A stretch of DNA of 64,000 nt from Paenimyroides baculatum (GCF_008629655.1 NZ_VWSG01000004.1:186001-250000), one strand, 5' to 3'. Shown: positions 26,761-35,670, numbered from the stretch's first letter. Notes: generated from the sequence alone by a model not told the origin. Translations and numbers: made by a program.

Positions 26761-27060
26761 GTCCAGGCATTATTTTACAGCTTGGAAGCCGTGAACCTTA
26801 CGGTTTGCGACCAAAAGAAAAAGATCTCTGAATCTGGTTTCAATGAACTTAATTTCTCTGTACTTATTAGACAAAAAGTACCAAAAGTCTTTTTTTCTTG
26901 ATCTTGCCTCAGTTCAAAAACGGTTGAACTTTTCCTCGTTCACTAGCTGATCGAATTTCGCTTCGCTCCCGATCACCTTACGCTCTCATCGTCTATTCAA
27001 CTATCGCTTTTTCACTAATGGCGCTTTTTGCACTTTGACTTGAAGCTGTTACCTCATCAT
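26745..27060 (+). repeat. Structured dispersed repeat with insert module
   Basis: Contains the insert TTATTTTACAGCTTGGAAGC... flanked by arms TTTCTTTT/AAAAGAAA, a second H hairpin GTACTTATT/AAAAAGTAC (one mismatch), and stems GTTGAA/TTCAAC and TGATCG/CGATCA further on. Confidence 0.6.
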
Positions 27061-27169
27061 TACCTATTAGTATCTATTTTAAAACCTTTTTGAAGCTCCT
27101 GCTTTGTACCTAATTATTTTAACATTTGATTTGGAAAATAGAAATAAAGGCAATACTTTTAGAGTTCGA

Positions 27170-27623
27170 GTAAAAAAGTTAAAATGCCCTATTTATATAG
27201 TGCCAAAGCAATGAGGTACTGTATATACGGCGGTGGCTTTTGTGTATAGCGGACTGTTACAGTACTACCATACGGTTAGCCTATTGCGGTATATACCTTT
27301 GGTGCAGGAGCAACAAAAAGGAAAAAGTTTAGCACCGCTTTAAGGCGGGTGGGTTATGGCGGTATGTACAAATTTCGTTCTCATAAATTAGATTTTATGT
27401 GGTTATGGAACGAGTCATTTATGAAGAAGGGGTGATTGCCTATCATCAATTAATATCGAGGTACGGCTAAGAACCTTTGACGAATATCCGATAGGGTGAA
27501 CCACCCCATAAAATGCAAATATACAAAATACGAGGTAGCGACAACCCTATTGGTCTTGCGTCATCTAAAATTAGCCGTTTTCGATAACAAGACTCGAGTT
27601 TATAACTGTCGCTTAGTTAATTA
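27170..27623 (-). ncRNA. Candidate structured noncoding RNA
   Basis: A block richer in GC than its surroundings, without an ORF of useful length, downstream of a perfect minus-strand promoter (27630-27660). Several pairings can be drawn in order along the transcript: TGTCGCT 27607-27613/AGCGACA 27537-27543 enclosing CAAGAC 27588-27593/GTCTTG 27553-27558; CACCCC 27502-27507/GGGGTG 27429-27434 enclosing GATAGG 27490-27495/CCTATC 27439-27444; ATTTATGA 27417-27424/TCATAAAT 27381-27388; GCGGGTG 27345-27351/CACCGC 27333-27338 (one bulge); CTTTGG 27298-27303/CCAAAG 27203-27208 enclosing ACAGTAC 27259-27265/GTACTGT 27216-27222. A second promoter-like TATATTTG lies at 27523-27516 with TTG 18 bp upstream. 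It is not tmRNA, 6S, SRP or RNase P RNA as far as I can tell. Very short peptides (14-21 codons) can be read, so a decayed coding region is the alternative. Confidence 0.5.
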
Positions 27624-27629
27624 TATATA

Positions 27630-27660
27630 CAAATGTAAACAATTATTTTTTACATGCAAA
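27630..27660 (-). promoter_or_regulatory. Perfect Bacteroidota promoter facing away from the defence operon
   Basis: TTTG (27660-27657), a 19-bp spacer and TACATTTG (27637-27630) match TTTG-N19-TAnnTTTG exactly on the minus strand. It diverges from the regulator gene at 27695 and reads into the candidate RNA. Confidence 0.65.
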
Positions 27661-27694
27661 TTCATAACTAATTAATTTAAAAAAAACATTAAAA

Positions 27695-28204
27695 TTGAGT
27701 GAGAAAATAAGAAAAGAAAGACTTAATTCACCGCAGTACAGGGAATTGTTGGGAAAAAAACTATTGGGAAAGAGAATTGAATTAAATTATTCAAGGTTAG
27801 ATATTTCTATTATGACAACAATTCCCGAAAATACAATTAATAGTATTGAAAAAGGAATTACTACCAATATTGATTACTACGTAGAGTACGGTAAAGCTGT
27901 GAAATATCCATTACAAACTTTATTAGATTTTAAAATTCCTCTAAAGCCAAAAAATGATTTACCAAAGGAAAGAAAAGAAGCAGTAAAACTTACAGCCAAA
28001 GTTAGAGAACATATAGTTAATACAGATTTTTTATCTGATGGTAAAATGGTTGCTGATATTAAAGAACAATTATTAAAATTAAAACTGATTCCAAAAGATT
28101 TAAGATCTGAAGAAATTAGTGGCGTGATGCGTAACCTGAAGGATGATGGATTGATAACAACTGGAGAAAAGGTGGGGAGAAAAGTGGTTTATTTCAAAGG
28201 TTAG
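27695..28204 (+). CDS. XRE/winged-helix regulator at the head of a defence operon
   Basis: 169 residues from a TTG at 27695 (no ATG upstream in frame; the first internal ATG would remove half of the HTH). Residues about 14-75 (RELLGKKLLGKRIELNYSRL through TTIPENTINSIEKG) look like a Cro/C1 HTH. Residues about 97-168 (KLTAKVREHIVNTDFLSDGK to LKDDGLITTGEKVGRKVVYF) look like a winged helix. It is 27 bp upstream of the nuclease-like gene and probably regulates it. The AT-rich codon use matches the island rather than the flanks. Confidence 0.65.
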   Translation: MSEKIRKERLNSPQYRELLGKKLLGKRIELNYSRLDISIMTTIPENTINSIEKGITTNIDYYVEYGKAVKYPLQTLLDFKIPLKPKNDLPKERKEAVKLTAKVREHIVNTDFLSDGKMVADIKEQLLKLKLIPKDLRSEEISGVMRNLKDDGLITTGEKVGRKVVYFKG

Positions 28205-28231
28205 GTAAGTAAGAGTATACTTTATAAAGAA

Positions 28232-29161
28232 ATGATCAGAACTATATATGGAACTTTTGACGGAGATAAATGGGAATCCATAAGTCAAATTTGCTTCAAA
28301 CAAAATTTTAGAGAAGAAGGCTATCAGGAAGTAAAAGCTACTCCGGGTGATTATGGTATAGAAGGATTTACTAGAACAGGAAAGGTCTTCCAATGTTATT
28401 GCCCAGACGAATCATATTCAAGCAATGAATTATATGAAAAGCACAGGAACAAAATTACAACTGACCTAAAGAAATTGAAAACTTATGAAAGTCAGTTAAG
28501 AAGTTTCTTAGGTGATACTAAAATAAATAAATGGTATTTTGTTACGCCAATATATGGAAAAAATGAGATAGTTGCTCATTGTACTTCAAAACGAGATGAA
28601 GTAAAATCTTGGGATCTATCGATAATTGATAATAATAATTTTGAAGTTATTTTTGAAGATATTAGTTTTTTACATCCTCATTTAAATCTTGCAATAGACT
28701 CTACAAATCAAAAAATAAATTTATCTCCTAATGAGCCGATTACTGATACTGATAAGTTGAAATGGAAAGGTAAAGAAATAACTTTAGTTGAAAATGCACA
28801 AAGAAAACATTCATTGAGGTTTGATAAAAATACACCTAACGTGGATAAACGTATTGATGATTTGACTGAAAAAACCGTAGCATCTTTCTTAGGAGGTAAT
28901 ATTCTTTTGAGAATGTGGCAGAATGAATATCCAACAGAGTACGAAAAGTTTTTATCGATTGTTAGCTTGGTTGAGAATGAAGTTGTGGAAAAATGTATGT
29001 TTCCAGTACAAGATAAAAATACATTATATTTTAGTTTTAAAAACTTAGTAGAAGAAAAGCTGAATGCTACTTTCCCTAAATTAGAACAACAGATGATAAT
29101 GAATCTAACGAATCAAGTTTTAGCAGACTGGATTTTAAGATGCCCAATAAACTTTGAGTAG
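28232..29161 (+). CDS. Lamassu/ABC-three-component effector, PD-(D/E)xK-like (LmuA-like)
   Basis: 309 residues. Residues 36-57 (ATPGDYGIEGFTRTGKVFQC, then YCP) fit the Mrr-like restriction-endonuclease core: Asp40, Glu44, and Q54-C-Y56 where the family usually has Q-C-K. The lysine of the catalytic D...(E/Q)xK triad is therefore replaced by Tyr, so nuclease activity is uncertain or uses another residue. The C-terminal half (about 195-309, 'RKHSLRFDKNTPNVDKRIDD ... VENEVVEKCMFPVQ ... ADWILRC') resembles the conserved effector C-terminal domain of ABC-3C systems that contacts the ABC ATPase. It is directly abutted by the middle component gene. Role inferred: the killing or DNA-degrading effector of an anti-phage system. 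Confidence 0.65.
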   Translation: MIRTIYGTFDGDKWESISQICFKQNFREEGYQEVKATPGDYGIEGFTRTGKVFQCYCPDESYSSNELYEKHRNKITTDLKKLKTYESQLRSFLGDTKINKWYFVTPIYGKNEIVAHCTSKRDEVKSWDLSIIDNNNFEVIFEDISFLHPHLNLAIDSTNQKINLSPNEPITDTDKLKWKGKEITLVENAQRKHSLRFDKNTPNVDKRIDDLTEKTVASFLGGNILLRMWQNEYPTEYEKFLSIVSLVENEVVEKCMFPVQDKNTLYFSFKNLVEEKLNATFPKLEQQMIMNLTNQVLADWILRCPINFE

Positions 29162-29641
29162 ATGAGAGATTTTGAAATAAAAGATATAAAGTTTTCTAAA
29201 AAACCTATTTCAATTCCCGTTGATTATAGACCTGTTTATAAGATTGCACAAATTGTAATGATATTATCAATTACTTGTATAGGCAATAAATCCAGCTTAC
29301 TGAAATTACATTTATTGAGTTGGGCACTAAAAGATGACAAAAACAAAGATGAAGTTTTAGAACTATTAAAAAGCAATTATGCTAAAGATATTGCTGTGTG
29401 GGGAATTGAACCTGCACTAAATAGGGCACTTTTGTTTTGTATCTCTGAAAATATTTGCAGTATGGAAAACGGAAAATATTTATTAACTGAAAAAGGAGTT
29501 GAATTTTTCAAGTTAATTGTTAAGGCTGAAGTTTTTGCTGAAGAGTTTGAGTTTTTAAATTTTGTAGGAAAAAGAAAAATAACAGATAATAGAATAGAAT
29601 CTATTTCAAATAAATGGTCATTATTCAATGTTAAAAATTAA
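29162..29641 (+). CDS. ABC-three-component middle component (LmuC-like)
   Basis: 159 residues. A mostly helical protein with a winged-helix-like end (CSMENGKYLLTEKGVEFFKLIV). The pattern 'YRPVYKIAQIVMILSITCIG...KLHLLSWALKD' is typical of the small middle subunits that link effector and ABC ATPase in ABC-3C/Lamassu operons. It starts at the base after the effector stop codon and overlaps the ATPase gene by 14 bp, so all three are translationally coupled. Without neighbours it would not be recognisable. Confidence 0.65.
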   Translation: MRDFEIKDIKFSKKPISIPVDYRPVYKIAQIVMILSITCIGNKSSLLKLHLLSWALKDDKNKDEVLELLKSNYAKDIAVWGIEPALNRALLFCISENICSMENGKYLLTEKGVEFFKLIVKAEVFAEEFEFLNFVGKRKITDNRIESISNKWSLFNVKN

Positions 29642-31682
29642 AAAAATAAAGTTTGAAGTTAATACTGATTCTGGTCTTTACGGTTCGGAGTATACATTTA
29701 ATATTGGTTTAAATATCATTAGAGCAGATAATACTAGTGGTAAGAGTAGTCTCTTTCAAGCAATCACATATTGTCTTGGTTTTGAAGAGATAATCGGCGG
29801 CAAGAATGAAAAAACTATGCAATCTGTTTTTAGAGACCAAGTTGAATATCCAAAAGATGTCTTTCACAAAGTAGTACAGTCATTTGTTTATTTGGAAATT
29901 GAAAATAGTAAAGGTGACATTATCACGATTAAAAGAAGTGTAATAAGTAATTCTGATCGAAAAGCACAATTAGTAGATATTTACTTAGGGGAAGTAATTG
30001 GTAATACCGAAGATATTCTTCCTGAAATGAAACCAATGTATATTCACGATAAAGGCGGTGCTACAGATGAAATATATGGTTTCCATTTATTCTTAGAAAA
30101 TTTCTTGAATTGGAATTTACCTAACGTTTTGACCAATTCTGGAGACTCAAGAAAATTATATATACAACAAATTGCTTCTTCTTTTATGATTGAGCAAAAA
30201 TCAGGATGGTCTGACTTTTTTGCTACCATGCCACATTATGGTTTATCTAACAAAGAAGCAAGAGTTGTAGAGTTTCTTTTAAAGTTAGATGTTACCGAAA
30301 ATAAAAAAAGAAAACAAAAAATTGCTTTCAACAAAAGAATTATTGAAGAAAAATGGATAACACTTAACAATCAGTTCATTAGACTTGCTGAAAAAGGAGG
30401 AGGAAGAGCTGTTGGTCTTGAACAAAAACCTGTTATAATTAATGATTATAAAGGAGTAAATATTTTATTAACAAAAGGTGAGGAGGAATATACAATCACA
30501 AATTATATAGATTTAGAAGTTGAAGAATTAAGAACTACACAAAATAAAACTGTGGGTACTGTTGGTCAAAATATTTCAGATGATGAAGTTCAACTAGAAA
30601 AAATAAATAGTTTCATTAATAATTTGTCTTTAAATTATGAATTGGTATCCACAGAACTAAACTTTGATAAAGATCGATTGCGTAGTTATAGGTTACAGTT
30701 AGATTTGTTGAAAGAAGATTTACGAAAAAATAAAGGTGCTCTAAAAGTAAAAAATCTTGGAGCCGTTTTTAACTTAAAAACTTCTAGCGAAACTTGCCCA
30801 ACTTGTAATCAAGATATTAAAGATTCATTATTGCCTTTAGAAGTTGAGCAGGTTCCAATGCGCTTAGAAGACAACATTGATTTTATTGATGCTCAAATTA
30901 AAATGGTTACAGTTTATATTGAGGGTCAGGAAAAAACAATAATTGAGAAAGAAAAAAAATTAGACTTATATAGATCGCGACTATCCGAAGAAAGAGCAAA
31001 GGTAAGACAAATAAAACGAGAACTAATATCTGATGAAAGGCTACCCTCTATTAGAGATATTGAAAACAGATTAAACCTAAAAAAACGGATCGAATTTTAC
31101 AATAAGTTTCTTGAAGATTTCAATTTACTAATAGAAGAATTAAAAGTATTATCCGATCATTGGAAAAAAATTGTGATTGATGAAAGTAAATTGCCTAAAA
31201 ACTTTTTCTCGCTTAATGATGAGAAAAAACTTGAGTTTTTAGAAACAAGATTTAAAACTTTACTTAAAAACTTTAATTATACAAGTCAACAAAACGAATT
31301 TATTCATATTTCAAGAGATAATTATTTACCAGTGATAAGAAAACCATTTGGTGAAGAGATAAAAGACTATAGTATAAGGTTTGATTCCTCCGGAAGTGAT
31401 TTTATTAGGTGTATTTGGGCTTATACATTTAGTTTGTTAGATTCATCTATCAAATTTGATGGAAATCACCCCAGACTTATTATGATGGATGAACCAAAAC
31501 AACAAGATGCAGCGATCGAAAATTTCAATAGTTTTCTAAAAACAATTTCATCTTATACAGATTCTCAAATTTTAATATTTGCATCTTTCGAAAATTCTAA
31601 CGAAGCTTTTAATTCTGCGACAAAAGATGTGAATTTTAATTTAGTTTATATTAAAGATAAACTGATCCGTCCTATACTCTAA
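29628..31682 (+). CDS. SMC/Rad50-like ABC ATPase of the Lamassu/ABC-3C operon (LmuB-like)
   Basis: 684 residues. Walker A is RADNTSGKSS (32-41) in an N-terminal lobe. Two coiled-coil arms meet at a zinc-hook-like CPTC (Cys390 and Cys393). The C-terminal lobe has the signature-like DSSGSDFIRCIWAY and Walker B/D-loop LIMMDEPKQQDAA (about 615-627). This is the split-ATPase, coiled-coil, hook layout of Rad50/SMC and of LmuB. In Lamassu the ATPase senses foreign or unusual DNA ends and releases the effector. It is the third gene of the operon, ending just before the palindrome at 31705. Confidence 0.8.
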   Translation: MLKIKKIKFEVNTDSGLYGSEYTFNIGLNIIRADNTSGKSSLFQAITYCLGFEEIIGGKNEKTMQSVFRDQVEYPKDVFHKVVQSFVYLEIENSKGDIITIKRSVISNSDRKAQLVDIYLGEVIGNTEDILPEMKPMYIHDKGGATDEIYGFHLFLENFLNWNLPNVLTNSGDSRKLYIQQIASSFMIEQKSGWSDFFATMPHYGLSNKEARVVEFLLKLDVTENKKRKQKIAFNKRIIEEKWITLNNQFIRLAEKGGGRAVGLEQKPVIINDYKGVNILLTKGEEEYTITNYIDLEVEELRTTQNKTVGTVGQNISDDEVQLEKINSFINNLSLNYELVSTELNFDKDRLRSYRLQLDLLKEDLRKNKGALKVKNLGAVFNLKTSSETCPTCNQDIKDSLLPLEVEQVPMRLEDNIDFIDAQIKMVTVYIEGQEKTIIEKEKKLDLYRSRLSEERAKVRQIKRELISDERLPSIRDIENRLNLKKRIEFYNKFLEDFNLLIEELKVLSDHWKKIVIDESKLPKNFFSLNDEKKLEFLETRFKTLLKNFNYTSQQNEFIHISRDNYLPVIRKPFGEEIKDYSIRFDSSGSDFIRCIWAYTFSLLDSSIKFDGNHPRLIMMDEPKQQDAAIENFNSFLKTISSYTDSQILIFASFENSNEAFNSATKDVNFNLVYIKDKLIRPIL

Positions 31683-31704
31683 TTAAAGCTCTTAATACGA
31701 TAGA

Positions 31705-31734
31705 AACATATTATTGTAATAACAATAATATGTT
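31705..31734. terminator. AT-rich hairpin after the Lamassu-like operon
   Basis: AACATATTATTG (31705-31716) pairs perfectly with CAATAATATGTT (31723-31734), loop TAATAA. It lies 22 bp after the last gene. The rest of 31683-32033 is AT-rich with nothing recognisable. Confidence 0.6.
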
Positions 31735-32033
31735 AAAAGCAAATAAAATAGAATTAATAAAAAAACAAATTAAAAATAGTTGTTTGTTTGGTAAAATCAA
31801 TTATATATAGAACACCTCATCACATTACAGGATAAATATACCATTAGAAAAATACTCTAAATATTAATGTCTTGAACGTTATTAATTTTTTTAAAAGTCA
31901 ATCCATTTTTTAAAAGTCTTTGTAGAAGACTAATTCGAAATATAGGTCTATAAGCCTTGGAAAGCTGATAGGTCAATTCTACAATCCCTACTTATAGTAA
32001 TTTATTAAAAAAATAAAAGCAAAGCCGCAAGAA

Positions 32034-32846
32034 ATGTACGAAACAAGGATTACCATTTTTATTGATATATTAGGATTTAGAAATATCATTAAACAAACTG
32101 AAAGCAATCAAACTTTACAACAAAAAATTTTTGAAGTTCTAAACTCTATGACAACAGAGAATCTTCAAAATGAAATGTTTGCAGAACTAAATTTAAAAGG
32201 AGATGGAGACGAAGAAAGAAAGAAACTAAAAGAAAGTCAAGCGTCGTTTTCAAAAACACTCTTAAGCAAATCATCAATAATTACTACGCATTTCTCTGAC
32301 AGTATAGTTTTATCAATTAATCTTGAAATTGACATGTACGCAATGTCTCTTTTCGAATATATTGGAAGATTAATTTATCGTTTATGGAAAGATTTTCATA
32401 TTTTAATCCGGGGAGGCGTTGCTGTTGAAGGTTTAATTCATGAAAATAATGGAGTCCTTTTTGGTCCTGCTATGGTGAAAGCTTATGATATTGAAACTAA
32501 CTTAGCTAATTTTCCAAGAATAATTTTTGATGATTTAAGTCATAATATTGTTAAAAACAGTCCATTTTATCCAGCAATGAAACACTTATTTAAAGATTTT
32601 AGTGGCTCAAACAAAATTGAAATTAAAAAAGGTTTGGAGATAAATTTAGCTACCGTATTTTCTCATTTACTTAATAGTCATTTTTCATTTCATCCTCTCA
32701 AAAAACAAGAAATATTAGAAACTATTGAAAATTCAAAAATTCAACTAGCTAAATTGATTGAAGAAAATACTGCAAATGAAAGAGTTAGGTCTAAATATCA
32801 GTATCTTAAAGACGAACTTGAAAATGTAAAGTATCCAACATATTAA
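32034..32846 (+). CDS. Class III nucleotide cyclase-like protein
   Basis: 270 residues. The start ITIFIDILGFRNII puts Asp11 in the first metal-binding motif (D-I-x-G-F) of class III cyclases. THFSDSIVLS (Asp89) matches the second, and LIRGGVAVEGLIHENNGVLFG, PAMVKAYDIE fits the strand-turn-strand that carries purine-binding residues. The C-terminal ~80 residues are helical. Related stand-alone cyclases occur in defence contexts (for example Pycsar cyclases), but no cCMP/cUMP effector with a membrane or TIR domain is adjacent, so activity and role are open. No clear promoter; codon use is AT-rich like the rest of the island. Confidence 0.55.
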   Translation: MYETRITIFIDILGFRNIIKQTESNQTLQQKIFEVLNSMTTENLQNEMFAELNLKGDGDEERKKLKESQASFSKTLLSKSSIITTHFSDSIVLSINLEIDMYAMSLFEYIGRLIYRLWKDFHILIRGGVAVEGLIHENNGVLFGPAMVKAYDIETNLANFPRIIFDDLSHNIVKNSPFYPAMKHLFKDFSGSNKIEIKKGLEINLATVFSHLLNSHFSFHPLKKQEILETIENSKIQLAKLIEENTANERVRSKYQYLKDELENVKYPTY

Positions 32847-33011
32847 CTTCTGCCAATTATTAAGCTTTCGCTTAGCCAGTTGAAACCTACTATGTTTCGT
32901 CTAAATCGAAGCTTTTCGCTGCGATTTCACCTCGTTAGTTCGCTACCCTCGTTTCCGTCACTTAGCCAAAACCCGAACCTTTAGACGATATAATTAAAGA
33001 CATTAAACGAA
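32847..33011. other. Short structured spacer
   Basis: 165 bp of locally higher GC content with small stems such as AAATCG/CGATTT (about 32909-32929) and repeated TCGCT/TCGTT elements. It may be a diverged relative of the dispersed repeats; no gene is seen. Confidence 0.35.
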
Positions 33012-33860
33012 ATGAATACCACGAAAATAATTGAACAAATACGTCAACTAGATTTAAAAGATTTTCCTGAACAGAAAGTAAGAGAATTATTAACAAATCT
33101 GTTTTCTGAAAAAATTCCTATTGTTACAACAGATTTTAATACCCCAAAAGAAATTGAAAGAGCAGTAAATAATACAGATAACGAACCTGTTTTCAATTCT
33201 AAAAAACGTATATCTTACAAACCTGTAGAATTGAATACAGAGTTTCTAAGAGCTAGTACTCCAGGAAATACAATGTTTTATGCTTCTGTTGTACCAGAAG
33301 ATGAACTTTCTCAAGATGAAATTAAATATGGACGTATAATTGGAGCATCTGAAGTCGTTGATTTATTGCGTGAAGATAAAGATGGTGAACGTCTTGTAAC
33401 TTTTGGTAAATGGGAAGTTCAAAATACAATTTCTGTAATGACAATTTTTGATCCTAATAAAGATTATAATGTTAATTATATTAACAAAGTAAGAGATTTT
33501 TATAATCACCAAAATCTTTCAGCTAGTGATGTTAAAAAAAGGGATGAGGTGCTTTCATTTTTAGCAGAAGAATTTTCTAAAAAAGTTGATAAGAATGAAA
33601 ATTATAAATATTTAATAAGTGCGATAGCTTCTGAACTAATAGCGAATAATTCCTCTGATGGCATTTTATATCCAAGTGTTCAAAGTAATGGTTATGGTTT
33701 ATGTCTTGCACTTCATCCTAAAGTTATGGACAGATTAAAATTAATTAAGGTGCTTCAATGTAAAATCATAAAAGAAAATCAGAACATAACACTTTTGAAT
33801 TTAAATGCTTGTAAAGTTGAAAACAATTCAGAAAATTTTGAATTAAAAAGTATACAATAA
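33012..33860 (+). CDS. RES-domain-like protein
   Basis: 282 residues. The first ~70 residues are helical and charged. The middle has 'FLRASTPGNTMFYASVVPED', resembling the conserved Arg...fYxA core of RES domains, and the C-terminal part has SDGILYPSVQSNGYGLCLAL, like the 'YPSvR..g...alF' end of that family. RES proteins are NAD+-degrading toxins, normally paired with a Xre antitoxin, which is absent here, so it may be a distant, non-toxin member or part of an unrecognised defence unit. It is separated from the cyclase-like gene by a 165-bp structured spacer. Confidence 0.45.
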   Translation: MNTTKIIEQIRQLDLKDFPEQKVRELLTNLFSEKIPIVTTDFNTPKEIERAVNNTDNEPVFNSKKRISYKPVELNTEFLRASTPGNTMFYASVVPEDELSQDEIKYGRIIGASEVVDLLREDKDGERLVTFGKWEVQNTISVMTIFDPNKDYNVNYINKVRDFYNHQNLSASDVKKRDEVLSFLAEEFSKKVDKNENYKYLISAIASELIANNSSDGILYPSVQSNGYGLCLALHPKVMDRLKLIKVLQCKIIKENQNITLLNLNACKVENNSENFELKSIQ

Positions 33861-34087
33861 CGTCTCCTAACATTGGGACTGTTCACAACTACAATTTTTA
33901 AAACAGACATATAAAATATTATAAAGAACAACCTCTTTTGAAGCGATTTTAGAGAAGTTTATTTTTATCAAATAAGTAATAAATATCTACGACTTGAAAT
34001 CAAAAACTTATTAAAAAACTTATTAAAAAAGTAGTTAAATAATAATTAGTATAATCACTAAAAAACAATCGACCTAAATTTTTAAAT

Positions 34088-34122
34088 ACATAAGCCTAAC
34101 TTTTTAATTGTTAGGCTTATGT
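34088..34122. terminator. Bidirectional terminator
   Basis: ACATAAGCCTAAC (34088-34100) pairs perfectly with GTTAGGCTTATGT (34110-34122), 13 bp, loop of 9. It lies between the convergent genes 33012-33860 and 34214-35464. The remainder of 33861-34087 is AT-rich and featureless. Confidence 0.8.
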
Positions 34123-34213
34123 GTTTACATCGCAAGTTTGCAATATTTACAAATCGCTCTATAGTATTCAAAAACTTGCTAGCACATACTGAACTACAAT
34201 ATTTGTTATATCG

Positions 34214-35464
34214 CTATCTAACGTTACCATACAAAATAATATCAGATATAATATATCGTAATTTATCCTTAAGATCAAACGGAATTTGCAATTCTTCCGC
34301 CTTATTACACATCTCTAGAAGTTTGGAAAAATTGGTGATATCATTATCTATTCTTCTATTAAAAATATCAGAAAGTTCTTTGATAGTTGAATAAGGACTT
34401 CTAGGACTTTTGATCTTAGCTTGAATCTTTACTCGCAATTCGTCTGGATTTTTTATAGTTTTTACTTCCATCAACTCCTTTATGAACTTGTCACTGGTAT
34501 TAAGAACATTATCCATGCTTTTCAATATGGACGCAACATTTTCTGGTTTTGTTGTATGAGAAATATTTACCCTATTACTTTCAAAAGGATTTTGTTTTGG
34601 AAAAAGATAAAAACCGTCTTTATTAGTTTTGCCGACATTGATAATGTTTAAAAAATTTAAAGATCCTTGACCTAAATCATTCGTTGCAACTTTAACAGCA
34701 GTTGAAACTTTGCCGAACTCGCCTGCCGCCTTCTTAAATTTTTCTGCAACAATTACTTCAAGTTTAGACTCATTGATATGGGCAGATGTAATTTTATATT
34801 CCACGCCCTTATTTTTTTTCATAAAATCATGAAATATAAGCATCGAAGCAACAAACGTAAAATCGACTCCATATTCATAATACTTATCGATCGAAGTAAT
34901 ACCGCGCAAGTAGGTAATGCCGTCGCTCTCTACTAGCCTATAGCTTCTGTGCTTGTTATAATTATCTGACCTTGTTGCCAAATCTTTAAAATACTGAATG
35001 TTCTGACGTGCCAAATCAGACAATCCCTTTTTAAATAGATTGTTGGCGTATTTCGTCATTACATACTCATCTAGATAAGTATTTTTAGAATCATACCTTG
35101 CAACCGTTTTTAAATTTTGGTGCACTTCATCAATCACGACATATTCATCAAAATGGAATACGATTTCTTTTTCTTTCTTCCCGTCACTGATAATGTCTTC
35201 TTCAAAAACATTGATATCTTTAATTTGAGCACGAATAAGACTACGCTTATACTTATCACTGAAATGCTTAACACGCTTATAGACCGTGTCTACAAAATCG
35301 ATATTTATATATTCGTCTTTGATTTTATCAATATCAAAAACCTTAGACATTTCATTTTGATAGGGATGATTTTGCATCAATTCCCATAACTTTTCAACCT
35401 TTAACTTACCTGTACTCTCTTCAGGGGTAAGCTGTACTGCTTTCTGTACAAATCTTTCTTCCAT
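34214..35464 (-). CDS. Hypothetical 416-residue protein, DUF932-like middle region
   Basis: 416 residues, soluble. The segment RSYRLVESDGITYLRGITSI through the VGKTNKDGFYLF stretch (about 165-290) recalls the DUF932 fold of phage/plasmid proteins (a 'yRlv...y' strand pair followed by a helix and an 'SE' type core), but the match is weak. The N-terminus and C-terminus are helical (TTKPENVASILKSMDNVLNT). It starts 5 bp after the stop of the 57-residue gene 35470-35643, so the two form an operon. Function unknown; island position suggests phage or defence origin. Confidence 0.6.
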   Translation of the reverse strand: MEERFVQKAVQLTPEESTGKLKVEKLWELMQNHPYQNEMSKVFDIDKIKDEYINIDFVDTVYKRVKHFSDKYKRSLIRAQIKDINVFEEDIISDGKKEKEIVFHFDEYVVIDEVHQNLKTVARYDSKNTYLDEYVMTKYANNLFKKGLSDLARQNIQYFKDLATRSDNYNKHRSYRLVESDGITYLRGITSIDKYYEYGVDFTFVASMLIFHDFMKKNKGVEYKITSAHINESKLEVIVAEKFKKAAGEFGKVSTAVKVATNDLGQGSLNFLNIINVGKTNKDGFYLFPKQNPFESNRVNISHTTKPENVASILKSMDNVLNTSDKFIKELMEVKTIKNPDELRVKIQAKIKSPRSPYSTIKELSDIFNRRIDNDITNFSKLLEMCNKAEELQIPFDLKDKLRYIISDIILYGNVR

Positions 35465-35469
35465 AACTT

Positions 35470-35643
35470 CTATTTTTCTTTTCTTACTCCTTTAAACGGA
35501 GTACCATTTTGTTTAACATCCATAAATCTGCCTGTGGCAGTATCTCTTTTAATCCATTGTTCTGTTTTAGGATTAAATGTTTGTGAGCGTTGCTTCACAG
35601 CTCCGTGGCGACGGTTGTCACCAGAAATTCCATTTTTAGCCAT
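35470..35643 (-). CDS. Conserved 57-residue basic protein, paralogue 1
   Basis: 57 residues from the ATG at 35643 (MAKNGISGDNRRHGAVKQRS). A longer frame upstream has no family support and lies antisense to another small ORF. Compared with the product of 36024-36197 it keeps GD-RRHGAV--RSQT-NPKTE, then KRDT-TGRFMDVKQ and GTPFKGVRKEK. It is small, basic and Gly-rich, without membrane segment or Cys. The strong conservation between the paralogues, especially the last 25 residues, shows selection. Similar short proteins occur in many bacteria and phages without known function. It probably acts with the 416-residue protein encoded five bp downstream. Confidence 0.7.
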   Translation of the reverse strand: MAKNGISGDNRRHGAVKQRSQTFNPKTEQWIKRDTATGRFMDVKQNGTPFKGVRKEK

Positions 35644-35670
35644 TTTACTAAAAAAATTAAGTTGTAAATA

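Noticed and set aside
27381..27515. Chain of tiny ORFs on the minus strand inside the candidate RNA (about 14-21 codons, one ATGA coupling)
   Set aside because: Too short and unlike any family; the helices and promoter give a better explanation, though decay of a gene cannot be excluded.
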